A DNA stretch of 17,499 bases from JAYZQT01 sp964412235 (GTDB taxonomy: Bacteria > Pseudomonadota > Alphaproteobacteria > MPNO01 > UBA830). Both the position numbers and the translations under genes were made by a program. Where the stretch lies: contig CAYPNT010000064.1 of assembly GCA_964412235.1 (NCBI GenBank), positions 1 through 17,499 of the forward strand, given 5' to 3'. The notes under the pieces were generated by a model. The model did no database searches, had not been told where the DNA came from, and saw only the letters and a list, made by a program, of their open reading frames with translations. The stretch's first letter is position 1, and the number at the start of each line of letters is the position of its first letter. Positions 1-6,326 of the stretch are shown here, in pieces.

Positions 1-41
1 TTTAAATTTTGTTCTGTTTTGGTTCCACCAAGTGACGGCAT
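1..41 (-). CDS. Rubrerythrin, N-terminal fragment cut by the left window edge
   Basis: An ATG at 41..39 is preceded at ideal spacing by a near-perfect Shine-Dalgarno sequence (AAGGAGGGTGAC before the ATG). It opens a frame reading MPSLGGTKTEQNL before the window ends. Rubrerythrins typically begin with M-x-S-L-K-G-T-x-T-E-x-N-L, so the match is specific although short. Rubrerythrins are non-haem diiron/rubredoxin-type peroxidases that reduce hydrogen peroxide in the cytoplasm; that is family knowledge, since neither the diiron helices nor the rubredoxin module is visible here. The gene lies downstream of irr on the same strand, 162 bases away, with its own apparent promoter. The assignment rests on 13 residues plus the ribosome-binding site and context; the sequence to the left of the window would settle it. 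Confidence 0.72.
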   Translation of the reverse strand, partial: MPSLGGTKTEQNL

Positions 42-145
42 GTCACCCTCCTTGTATTTGGTTACACACGCTAACGCTTCACAGTATACGAAGCATAAAT
101 CAATTACCCAAGTTTCCTTTAACCCACCCAAAAACACGAGAGGGA

Positions 146-174
146 AATATATTCACGTCAAAAGCTAGGGTCAA
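146..174 (-). promoter_or_regulatory. Sigma-70-like promoter for the rubrerythrin gene
   Basis: On the minus strand a -35 hexamer TTGACC (174..169) and a -10 hexamer TATATT (151..146) are separated by exactly 17 bases. Transcription would start near 139, giving a 5' leader of roughly 98 bases before the rubrerythrin ATG. This leader contains a perfect 5-bp inverted repeat, GCTTC/GAAGC, at 76-80 and 90-94. The promoter allows expression independent of irr. Positions are seen directly; activity is inferred. Confidence 0.55.
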
Positions 175-177
175 TAA

Positions 178-194
178 TTTAGAATTATTAAAAA
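178..194. promoter_or_regulatory. Candidate Irr operator (iron-control-element-like dyad)
   Basis: TTTAGAATTATTAAAAA on the plus strand matches, with two mismatches in the right half, a dyad built from the half-sites TTTAGAA and TTCTAAA that I recall for the Irr iron control element. It lies between the irr stop codon and the rubrerythrin promoter, ending four bases upstream of the -35 hexamer and centred near -47 from the predicted start. That position suits an activator or a repressor touching the -35 region. Because the region is AT-rich, a chance match is possible; the left half-site is exact and the right one is degenerate. Confidence 0.4.
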
Positions 195-203
195 GAAGAG
201 ATA

Positions 204-638
204 TTAATAAACTTTATCCACAATCCGAACAGTTACATCGACGCTATCAAGCGTGGTACCTGACGGTAATTCAGGTGGTTTTGATAAACAAACACTGTCA
301 ACAGGTATATCGGTTAAATTACCGGTCCCTAAATGGTAGAAATGATGGTGCTCGTCAGTATTTGTATCAAAATATGACCGTCCCGCCTCAACAACAACTT
401 CCCGCATTAAACCAACTTTAGTAAACTGATGCAGGGCGTTATACACTGTCGCCAGAGATATGCTGACGCCCGCTTCTTGCGCCTCAATGTGCAATTCTTC
501 GGCAGTCACGTGTCGGTCGTGGGCATAAAATAGAAGCTCCGCTAACGCAATACGCTGCCGGGTAGCGCGCAACCCCACCTTCTTTATCACGGATATCGCG
601 TCAATATTGGATGGTTTTATTAGCCTGTCAACTTTCAT
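204..638 (-). CDS. irr: Irr, Fur-family iron/haem-responsive transcriptional regulator
   Basis: The 144-residue protein has the Irr hallmarks. A winged-helix DNA-binding half contains LRATRQRIALAELLF, DRHVTAEELHIEA and SLATVYNALHQFTKVGLMREV. It is followed by RSYFDTNTDEHHHFY, whose HHH motif is the haem-binding histidine cluster of Irr. The CxxC zinc pairs of Fur and PerR are absent; the only cysteine lies near residue 117. The N-terminal Cys-Pro haem regulatory motif of Bradyrhizobium Irr is also missing, so this is the short, HRM-less kind found in many alphaproteobacteria. Irr represses or activates iron, haem and iron-storage genes and is inactivated by haem. I chose the ATG at 638; a TTG two codons upstream (644) is also open. 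Neither has a clear Shine-Dalgarno sequence. A TTGACT at 678..673 with TTTTAT at 653..648 (19-bp spacer) could be its promoter, giving a nearly leaderless message. It follows the flavin oxidoreductase gene by 109 bases and precedes rubrerythrin. Confidence 0.9.
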   Translation of the reverse strand: MKVDRLIKPSNIDAISVIKKVGLRATRQRIALAELLFYAHDRHVTAEELHIEAQEAGVSISLATVYNALHQFTKVGLMREVVVEAGRSYFDTNTDEHHHFYHLGTGNLTDIPVDSVCLSKPPELPSGTTLDSVDVTVRIVDKVY

Positions 639-680
639 AACCAAGGTATAAAACTGAACCTTATTATTTAAAAGTCAAAA

Positions 681-701
681 ATTCTTTCGCCATCTAAGAA
701 T
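681..701 (-). terminator. Weak hairpin after the flavin oxidoreductase gene, possible terminator
   Basis: A perfect 6-bp inverted repeat (ATTCTT at 681-686, AAGAAT at 696-701) with a 9-base loop lies between the oxidoreductase stop and the irr start. Read on the minus strand, its right arm runs into a short T stretch (AAGAATTTTTG). The stem is AT-rich and would be weak, so it could equally be a protein-binding dyad upstream of irr. Confidence 0.25.
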
Positions 702-747
702 GTGAAATATATAGAGCCGTGGCGATTAAATAGATGAGTTAAACAGT

Positions 748-2145
748 TCAGTTACCAGTCTTTAGTTGATTAACTAGCTCTCTAACGGTAGGGATAAATC
801 CATCCGAATAGAAGGGGTCATCTCGAAACCGATAGGCATTATGTCCAGCAAACATCAGCTGCTCGTCGACTTGTTCCCCATGCGCAATATTCTGCAGCGT
901 TTTTTGAATACAATACGAACGTGGGTCTGGGCGACGTCCCGTGGTACCGTTCTCATTCTGTGCCCAATTTGAAAACTGGCATTGGGAAAGACAACCCATA
1001 CATTCCGATTGATCTTTTTGGATTTCTTTCGCTTTTCTAGGTGTTACAAAAATTAGCGTTGAATCAGGTGTGCGAAGACCGTGGGAAAAGTTTTGAGAAG
1101 CCCAATTCTCTGCACGTTTTTTATCAGCATTTGTAATATAGATTTTCCGACCACGGGGACCGATTTTAAACTCTTCCACCAACTTACCAGTCGGCCCGTC
1201 AGAAAAAGAAATTTGACGATCAGATCTTTCCTTAAGTTCATATAGGAATTTATTCCAAACAGCCGAAGAGTAAAAACCCGTTGGACTATGTTTGTTTAGA
1301 AAAACATCTCCCTCTTTTAACTCCAATAAACGCATTTTCCATTCTGCAGATATGGGGCTCTCTTTTGTCAATAAAGGTCGTGTCCCAAATTGAAACCCTA
1401 TAGGTGCAATATCCGGATCATCTATCCAATCTTCCCAATCACGAAGATACCACACACCTCCCGCCATGATTATAGGGACATCCTTTAGACCAAAACCGTT
1501 CATTACGCACCGAAGGTCAATGACTCTTGGGCGGGGATCTTCAGGGGTCATAGGATCCTCAACATTGGATAGGCCATTGTGACCACCGGCACGCCAAGGG
1601 TCCTCGTAAACAACGCCCCCAAGCCATTCCGGAAATTTATGGTATGCCCTTTTCCAAAGGGCACGAAACGCGCGAGCGGATGAGACGATCGGATAATAGT
1701 AAACCCCGTAGCTCGCGGACAAACCCGCAATTCTATAGGGCATACCTGCCCCACATGTCACGCCGTGTATAAGGCCACTCGCGCCAGTAAGAACGCCATT
1801 AAGCACTCGTTCAGCGCCGGCCATCTCCCATAGCACATTCATATGGATGCGCCCAACACCGCCCGACATTTCATGAGCAATCCGCGCTTGTGCAATGCCC
1901 CCCTGTATCGCATAAGCAAGCAACTCTTCATGCCGTTCACGGCGCGTTTTACCCCTATAAATAAAGGGAATTAAATTTCCATTCTTATCATAAGAATGGG
2001 CGTTAACACCGGAAAAGGTACCCACACCACCTGTCGCCGCCCACGCACCAGAACTCTCACCATTAGAGACGGCTATGCCTTTCCCGCCTTCAACAAGCGG
2101 AACAACCTCCTTGCCGGACATGACGAGTGGTTTTAACAACTTCAA
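748..2145 (-). CDS. Nitronate monooxygenase / 2-nitropropane dioxygenase family flavin oxidoreductase
   Basis: The 465-residue protein belongs to the FMN-dependent TIM-barrel family that oxidises alkyl nitronates or acts as an NAD(P)H-dependent flavin oxidoreductase. Visible family motifs are AGGHNG at about 186-191 (position of the catalytic histidine region), MAGGVW at 227-232 and GFQFGTR at 250-256 (FMN phosphate site). The protein is longer than the usual 320-380 residues. The C-terminal part, roughly 300 onward, holds C382-x2-C385-x3-C389 and C412, a spacing that suggests an iron-sulfur cluster. The start is TTG, seven bases after GGAG and in line with MKLLKPLVMSGKEVVPLVEGG; the next ATG is residue 9. 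There is no signal peptide. It follows pnp after 129 bases and precedes irr. The true substrate is unknown, and this long subgroup may not act on nitronates at all. Confidence 0.8.
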   Translation of the reverse strand: MKLLKPLVMSGKEVVPLVEGGKGIAVSNGESSGAWAATGGVGTFSGVNAHSYDKNGNLIPFIYRGKTRRERHEELLAYAIQGGIAQARIAHEMSGGVGRIHMNVLWEMAGAERVLNGVLTGASGLIHGVTCGAGMPYRIAGLSASYGVYYYPIVSSARAFRALWKRAYHKFPEWLGGVVYEDPWRAGGHNGLSNVEDPMTPEDPRPRVIDLRCVMNGFGLKDVPIIMAGGVWYLRDWEDWIDDPDIAPIGFQFGTRPLLTKESPISAEWKMRLLELKEGDVFLNKHSPTGFYSSAVWNKFLYELKERSDRQISFSDGPTGKLVEEFKIGPRGRKIYITNADKKRAENWASQNFSHGLRTPDSTLIFVTPRKAKEIQKDQSECMGCLSQCQFSNWAQNENGTTGRRPDPRSYCIQKTLQNIAHGEQVDEQLMFAGHNAYRFRDDPFYSDGFIPTVRELVNQLKTGN

Positions 2146-2274
2146 ACTTCTTCTCCCACATTTGGCCTCTGTATGACTCTAATATATTAAGGAACTCCAG
2201 AACGGCCAGTCTTGGAAAAGAGTTTAATAGATAAAAGATACCCACTTGATGCTACGGGACTGCAGGAAAGGTTT

Positions 2275-4398
2275 CTATTTTTCTTCGGAAACTTCCGAAA
2301 GGTCTTTGCCCGTCTCTTGGTCGACGACCTTCATAGATAAGCGTACTTTTCCACGGTCATCTACAGCGAGCACCTTTACCTTAACTTCCTCACCCTCGTT
2401 AACAACGTCAGTGACTTTTGCTACTCGTCGATTTTCAAGTTCTGAAATATGCACAAGTCCATCTCGTGAGCCCATAAAATTCACAAATGCACCGAAATCT
2501 ACTACTTTGACGACCTTGCCAGAGTAGATAGTTCCGACCTCCGGTTCTGCAACTATCCCTTTTATCCAATTTATAGCAGCATCGCTAGCAGCATTGTCCA
2601 CAGATGACACCTTTATGGTGCCATCGTCCTCGATATCCACCTTTGCGCCGGTTTCTTCACAAATTTCTCTGATTATTTTACCGCCGGTGCCAATTACTTC
2701 TCGGATTTTATCTTTTGGGATCATAAACGAAGTAATCCTCGGAGCAAAATTACTAACCTCTTCGCGTCCGCTTTCCAACGCCTTCGCCATTTCACCTAAT
2801 ATATGAAGCCGGCCCCTCTTCGCCTGATCAAGTGCCACCTGCATTATTTCTTCTGTGATACCGGTAATTTTAATATCCATTTGGAGGGCGGTTACACCCT
2901 CCTCTGTACCCGCGACCTTAAAATCCATATCACCTAAATGGTCCTCATCTCCCAGTATATCTGAGAGCACAGCAAAACTATCTCCCTCCTTGATTAAACC
3001 CATCGCTATACCCGCACAGGGCCGTCTCAAGGGAACTCCTGCGTCCATAAGCGATAATGAGGATCCACAAACGGTCGCCATTGAAGATGATCCGTTTGAT
3101 TCAGTTATCTCAGACACAACCCGCATTGTATACGGAAAGTCATCCTTTTCTGGCAATAGTGCGCGGATTGCACGCCAAGCCAGCTTGCCGTGGCCTATTT
3201 CTCGCCTTCCGGGGGACCGCAAAAAACTAGCCTCTCCAACCGAATACGGTGGAAAATTATAATGCAGGAGAAAGTGTTCTCGGTATTCGCCTTCGAGCGC
3301 ATCAATTATTTGCTCATCTTGCCCGGTTCCGAGTGTGGCAGTAACAATGCCCTGAGTTTCTCCGCGGGTAAACAGTGCAGAACCATGCGCTCTAGGCAAG
3401 ATCCCAACCTCAGCCTCAATGGGCCTAACAGTTTCGAGATCACGGCCATCTATTCGGCGCTTTGTATCGAGTATTGCCTGGCGAACAATAGCCTTTTCGA
3501 CTGATTTCAACATCCCTTTTGCGCGGTCAATGACCGTTTCATCTTCCTCATTTAATGTGTCTATTGCCTTATCTTTTGCAGCATTAATCTTCTCTACGCG
3601 ACTCTGCTTTACAGTTTCAGCGTAAGCTTCACGAAGTACCGCTTCAGACGCTTTTTGAACACGGCTAAAAAGCACCTCTTCATTTTCCTCAGGCTCAGGG
3701 ACAACCCAAGGTTCTTTTGCACATTCTTCAGCCAAGCTCACAATTATATCGATCACGGGTTGAAATTCTTGATGCGCAAACATTACCGCACCAAGCATAA
3801 CAGATTCGGACAACTCGTTAGCCTCCGATTCGACCATGTTTACAGCGCTTGCCGTCCCTGCAACAACCATGTCGAGCTCAGAATCGTTTATTTGTTCTTG
3901 AAGAGGATTAAGAAAATAGCTTCCGTCTTTGTATGCAACACGGGCAGCGCCAATGGGGCCCATGAAAGGAATACCCGAAATTGTAAGAGCTGCGGACGCA
4001 CCGACAAGAGATACTACATCCGGGTCATTCTCCAAATCATGAGCCAAAACTGTACATATCACCTGCGTTTCATTACGAAAGCCCTCCGCAAATAATGGTC
4101 TTAAGGGCCGGTCAATTAGCCGCGATGTCAGTGTTTCCTTTTCAGAGGGTCGCCCTTCTCGCTTAAAAAACCCCCCAGGTATTTTCCCCGCAGCAAAGGT
4201 TTTTTCTTGATAATTTATCGTAAGCGGGAAAAAATCAACGCCGGGTTTAGGTGTTTTCTGGGCAACCGCTGTACATAGAACTTTGGTCTCCCCATAAGTG
4301 ACTAAAACCGCACCATCAGCCTGGCGTGCTATCTTTCCTGTCTCAAACGAAAGAAGCCGTCCCGCCCACTCAATTTCTTTGCGACAAGTTTTAAACAT
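2275..4398 (-). CDS. pnp: Polyribonucleotide nucleotidyltransferase (PNPase)
   Basis: PNPase degrades RNA 3' to 5' by phosphorolysis as a trimer, often within the degradosome. The 707-residue protein (about the family norm) shows the full order: a first RNase PH domain (about 10-145), an all-helical linker (about 240-315), a second RNase PH domain (about 320-540), a KH domain with GxxG as GTGG near 570, and an S1 domain (about 622-690, VDFGAFV...DGLVHISEL). Active-site residues sit in LGDEDHLGDMDFKVAG, with D486, D492 and K494 from my chosen start. I use the ATG at 4398 because family members begin MF-x-x-x-RKEIEW; an ATG three codons upstream (4407) has GAGG five bases before it and is a fair alternative. 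Its leader is 214 bases long and structured, consistent with post-transcriptional autoregulation known for pnp elsewhere. rpsO lies directly upstream. Confidence 0.98.
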   Translation of the reverse strand: MFKTCRKEIEWAGRLLSFETGKIARQADGAVLVTYGETKVLCTAVAQKTPKPGVDFFPLTINYQEKTFAAGKIPGGFFKREGRPSEKETLTSRLIDRPLRPLFAEGFRNETQVICTVLAHDLENDPDVVSLVGASAALTISGIPFMGPIGAARVAYKDGSYFLNPLQEQINDSELDMVVAGTASAVNMVESEANELSESVMLGAVMFAHQEFQPVIDIIVSLAEECAKEPWVVPEPEENEEVLFSRVQKASEAVLREAYAETVKQSRVEKINAAKDKAIDTLNEEDETVIDRAKGMLKSVEKAIVRQAILDTKRRIDGRDLETVRPIEAEVGILPRAHGSALFTRGETQGIVTATLGTGQDEQIIDALEGEYREHFLLHYNFPPYSVGEASFLRSPGRREIGHGKLAWRAIRALLPEKDDFPYTMRVVSEITESNGSSSMATVCGSSLSLMDAGVPLRRPCAGIAMGLIKEGDSFAVLSDILGDEDHLGDMDFKVAGTEEGVTALQMDIKITGITEEIMQVALDQAKRGRLHILGEMAKALESGREEVSNFAPRITSFMIPKDKIREVIGTGGKIIREICEETGAKVDIEDDGTIKVSSVDNAASDAAINWIKGIVAEPEVGTIYSGKVVKVVDFGAFVNFMGSRDGLVHISELENRRVAKVTDVVNEGEEVKVKVLAVDDRGKVRLSMKVVDQETGKDLSEVSEEK

Positions 4399-4417
4399 TC
4401 TTTCCATTCCTTCCTCA

Positions 4418-4494
4418 GACCTGCCGTCCCTACGACAAAGCCAATTTTAGACCTGCGCGTTACGCAGGCACTTCTATTTGTTTTATGGACCTGC
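4418..4494 (-). repeat. Three GCAGGTC direct repeats in the pnp leader
   Basis: The heptamer GCAGGTC (minus strand) occurs at 4488-4494, 4450-4456 and 4418-4424, at spacings of 38 and 32 bases, all inside the untranslated leader between rpsO and pnp. The middle copy forms one arm of a GC-rich hairpin. The last copy ends 19-20 bases before the pnp start, just ahead of its ribosome-binding region. The arrangement could be repeated binding sites for an RNA-binding protein such as PNPase itself, or alternating base-pairing partners; neither is shown by sequence alone. Confidence 0.5.
4452..4468 (-). promoter_or_regulatory. GC-rich hairpin in the pnp leader
   Basis: CCTGCG (4452-4457) and CGCAGG (4463-4468) form a perfect 6-bp stem with a 5-base loop in the pnp 5' leader, about 55-70 bases before the start codon. 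No run of T follows, so it is not a terminator. In enterobacteria an RNase III-cut leader stem mediates PNPase autocontrol, and this could be an analogue, though much shorter. Confidence 0.4.
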
Positions 4495-4612
4495 CAAATT
4501 TTTGAAAGGCCATTATTCCTATATACGACATTGCGATTTGAGAAACTTGAATATAATGCCCTGCTAAGGTTCATAGCAGATAATTTCTTTAATACGTCAT
4601 CGTTAAACTAAC

Positions 4613-4882
4613 TTAGCGCCTTAACCCTAGTCGCCCGATTATGTTTTCGTATCGCAATTGATCCTTACGCTTGAGATAATCTAACAAACGCCGTCTCTGA
4701 CCAACCATCATGAGTAGCCCTCGACGCGAATGAAAATCCTTTTTATGCTCTTTCAAATGTTCAGTAAGGTTAAAGATTCTTTCCGACAGGATTGCGACTT
4801 GTACCTCAGGTGACCCCGTATCATGGTCGCCTATTGAATACTCTGTTATAAGTTCGGTCTTACGTTCTTGACTAATCGACAT
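4613..4882 (-). CDS. rpsO: 30S ribosomal protein S15
   Basis: The 89-residue protein matches S15 throughout: SISQERKTELITEY at the start, DTGSPEVQVAILSERI, HLKEHKKDFHSRRGLLMMVGQRRRLLDYL in the 16S rRNA-binding helices, and a C-terminal GRLGLRR. S15 binds the central domain of 16S rRNA early in small-subunit assembly. Two ATG codons are adjacent (4885 and 4882). GGAG lies six bases from the second and only three from the first, and the family length is 89 residues, so I chose the second. It sits between truB (33-base gap) and pnp, the standard order. A small hairpin just upstream might serve S15 feedback control. Confidence 0.98.
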   Translation of the reverse strand: MSISQERKTELITEYSIGDHDTGSPEVQVAILSERIFNLTEHLKEHKKDFHSRRGLLMMVGQRRRLLDYLKRKDQLRYENIIGRLGLRR

Positions 4883-4898
4883 CATCTACTCCATTTCC

Positions 4899-4914
4899 GC
4901 GTCTCCAAAAACGC
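4899..4914 (-). promoter_or_regulatory. Small hairpin before rpsO, possible S15 leader element
   Basis: In the 33-base gap between truB and rpsO the message can form GCGT/ACGC around an 8-base loop (loop 4903-4910), ending 8 bases before the GGAG ribosome-binding site. rpsO mRNAs in several bacterial groups carry independently evolved S15-binding leader structures. This one is short, and only position supports the idea. Confidence 0.25.
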
Positions 4915-4915
4915 T

Positions 4916-5854
4916 TTAAAGGTTAAGTACTCGTATTGGCCAAATCTCTCCGTCTTTAAAACGTACAAGAGCGACGAGCTTTTGACCCGACATGCCGCAC
5001 AAGACATCGCCGTCGCCTAACACTTCGAGCGCCCTCGGATCGACAAACCTTGTGTTGTCTTTTAGCAGTTGAACCGGGCGTCCATTGCGAAGAAGATCGG
5101 CTTGAGTTTCCGTCAAAGCTAGGGCCGGGATGTCGTCCAGCGCAGCCGAGATGGAAAGCAAGTATTCTTGCGGAGGCGCACATACCACAGAAATAGCTAA
5201 CTTATCCAGCGAAATCGCATTTTTTTCATTGAAAGGTCCACAATGAGTACGCCGTAATTCAGACACATACGCGACTGTACCCAGTTTTACACCAAGGTCA
5301 CGGACTAGGCTGCGTATATATGTCCCCTTCCCGCACGTTACATCAAATACTGCCGTATCCTTATCGGGACGAGACACTAGAGAAAAGCTTTTCACATTTA
5401 CTTCCCTAGCTGGGGGTGAACGCCCGACACCATTTCTAGCTCTTTTGTAGGAGCGTTCCCCGTCCACCCACAAAGCAGAAAAAATGGGAGGCACCTGCAG
5501 AATGTCTCCTACAAAATCATCTAGTTGGGATTTTATAAGCCGGTTTTCCGGGCGAGCGTCACTTGTTTCGATAACCTCTCCCTCACTGTCATCTGTATCA
5601 CGGGCCTCGCCGAATTTAGCTGTAAAGCGGTATCTTTTTTCCGCTTTTACAACATAGGGTACTGTTTTAGTTGCCTCTCCCAAGGCGATAGGAAGAATAC
5701 CGGTCGCTATAGGGTCCAGTGTTCCAGCATGCCCGGCCTTTTGAGCCTCCAAAATTTTACGGACGGCAAAAACTGCCCGTGCAGAAGTTATTCCCGCACA
5801 CTTGTCAAGAACTAGCCAACCATTAACAGGATTTCCCTTTTTTCTACGAACCAT
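4916..5854 (-). CDS. truB: tRNA pseudouridine(55) synthase
   Basis: TruB converts U55 to pseudouridine in the T-loop of tRNAs and also acts as a tRNA folding chaperone. The 312-residue protein has the catalytic motif HAGTLDPIATGILPIALGEATK with the nucleophilic aspartate at residue 47 (E. coli D48), and the CGKGTYIRSLVRDLG motif. A C-terminal PUA-like region follows (about 225 onward, ending DGEIWPIRVLNL). I chose the ATG at 5854, which begins MVRRKKGNPVNGWLVLDK as expected for the family. It overlaps the last 11 bases of rbfA, implying translational coupling. An upstream GTG at 5884 would add ten unlikely residues. It lies between rbfA and rpsO as in most bacteria. Confidence 0.97.
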   Translation of the reverse strand: MVRRKKGNPVNGWLVLDKCAGITSARAVFAVRKILEAQKAGHAGTLDPIATGILPIALGEATKTVPYVVKAEKRYRFTAKFGEARDTDDSEGEVIETSDARPENRLIKSQLDDFVGDILQVPPIFSALWVDGERSYKRARNGVGRSPPAREVNVKSFSLVSRPDKDTAVFDVTCGKGTYIRSLVRDLGVKLGTVAYVSELRRTHCGPFNEKNAISLDKLAISVVCAPPQEYLLSISAALDDIPALALTETQADLLRNGRPVQLLKDNTRFVDPRALEVLGDGDVLCGMSGQKLVALVRFKDGEIWPIRVLNL

Positions 5855-6263
5855 CGTCTTTAGGGCTAAGATTACCGTCAGCACTTATGTCGGCAGCAAC
5901 CGTCGGCAACTTTAAAAGCTTATCAATACGGTTCGCATTATCAAATGTTTTGTCGAGTTTGAATGCTAAAGTCGGCAACCGCCGCAAACTTACCCTCTTC
6001 GAAAGACGCCGCCGAAAGAATGGTGAAGCTCGTGTTAAAGTTTCTAACACTCGATCCGTGGAGAGCCCCCCAAGTGGCATAACAAACGCTGTAGCATTTT
6101 TCATATCTGGACTAACTCTCACCTCGGTAATCGTTACCGAGACTCGATCAAGCCCAGGGTCTCTTAGCTCTCTCCGTTCCAGCGACTCTGACAACGCATG
6201 CCGGATAAGTTCACCAACTCGCAATTGGCGCTGGCTACGCGCCTCCGAGCGATTATGCTTCAT
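5844..6263 (-). CDS. rbfA: 30S ribosome-binding factor A
   Basis: RbfA binds the immature small subunit near helix 1 of 16S rRNA and aids its maturation, notably in the cold. The 139-residue protein shows RQLRVGELIRHALSESLER and RDPGLDRVSVTITEVRVSPDMKNATAFVMPLGG, then FFRRRLSKRVSLRRLPTLAFKLDKTFDNANRIDKLL, the full KH-like fold sequence of the family. The start ATG at 6263 has AGG five bases upstream and the expected N-terminus. It follows infB by 63 bases and overlaps truB by 11 bases. The N-terminal extension MKHNRSEARSQ is basic, as often seen in alphaproteobacteria. Confidence 0.96.
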   Translation of the reverse strand: MKHNRSEARSQRQLRVGELIRHALSESLERRELRDPGLDRVSVTITEVRVSPDMKNATAFVMPLGGLSTDRVLETLTRASPFFRRRLSKRVSLRRLPTLAFKLDKTFDNANRIDKLLKLPTVAADISADGNLSPKDDGS

Positions 6264-6283
6264 GGAAGCCTGCCATACCCTTC

Positions 6284-6303
6284 ACAATATTCTTCTATAT
6301 TGT
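6284..6303 (-). promoter_or_regulatory. Perfect AT-rich inverted repeat in the infB-rbfA gap
   Basis: ACAATAT (6284-6290) and ATATTGT (6297-6303) form a perfect 7-bp stem with a 6-base loop, 20 bases upstream of the rbfA start. There is no trailing T-run, so termination is unlikely. It may be an RNA processing or stability element, or chance in an AT-rich gap. Confidence 0.25.
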
Positions 6304-6326
6304 AGCCCTGCTTCTATAATTTATCT

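Noticed and set aside
32..421. Plus-strand 129-codon open frame
   Set aside because: It runs antisense through irr and the rubrerythrin start, has no ribosome-binding site or recognisable motif, and looks like low-complexity translation.
2146..2274. Search for a terminator and promoter between pnp and the flavin oxidoreductase gene
   Set aside because: No stable hairpin with a T-run is visible; a TATATT sequence exists but the -35 at proper spacing (CTGGCC) is poor, so I do not call either element.
3655..4095. Plus-strand 146-codon open frame opposite pnp
   Set aside because: Entirely inside the conserved PNPase sequence, with no start signal or motif.
4531..4557. Plus-strand TTGCGA-TATAAT promoter-like pair in the rpsO-pnp gap
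   Set aside because: The -10 is perfect but the spacer is only 15 bases and there is no plus-strand gene to serve; an antisense promoter cannot be excluded but is unsupported.
4329..4574. Minus-strand 81-codon open frame spanning the pnp leader and pnp start
   Set aside because: It overlaps the pnp coding start in another frame and shows no family motif; the leader is better explained as regulatory RNA.
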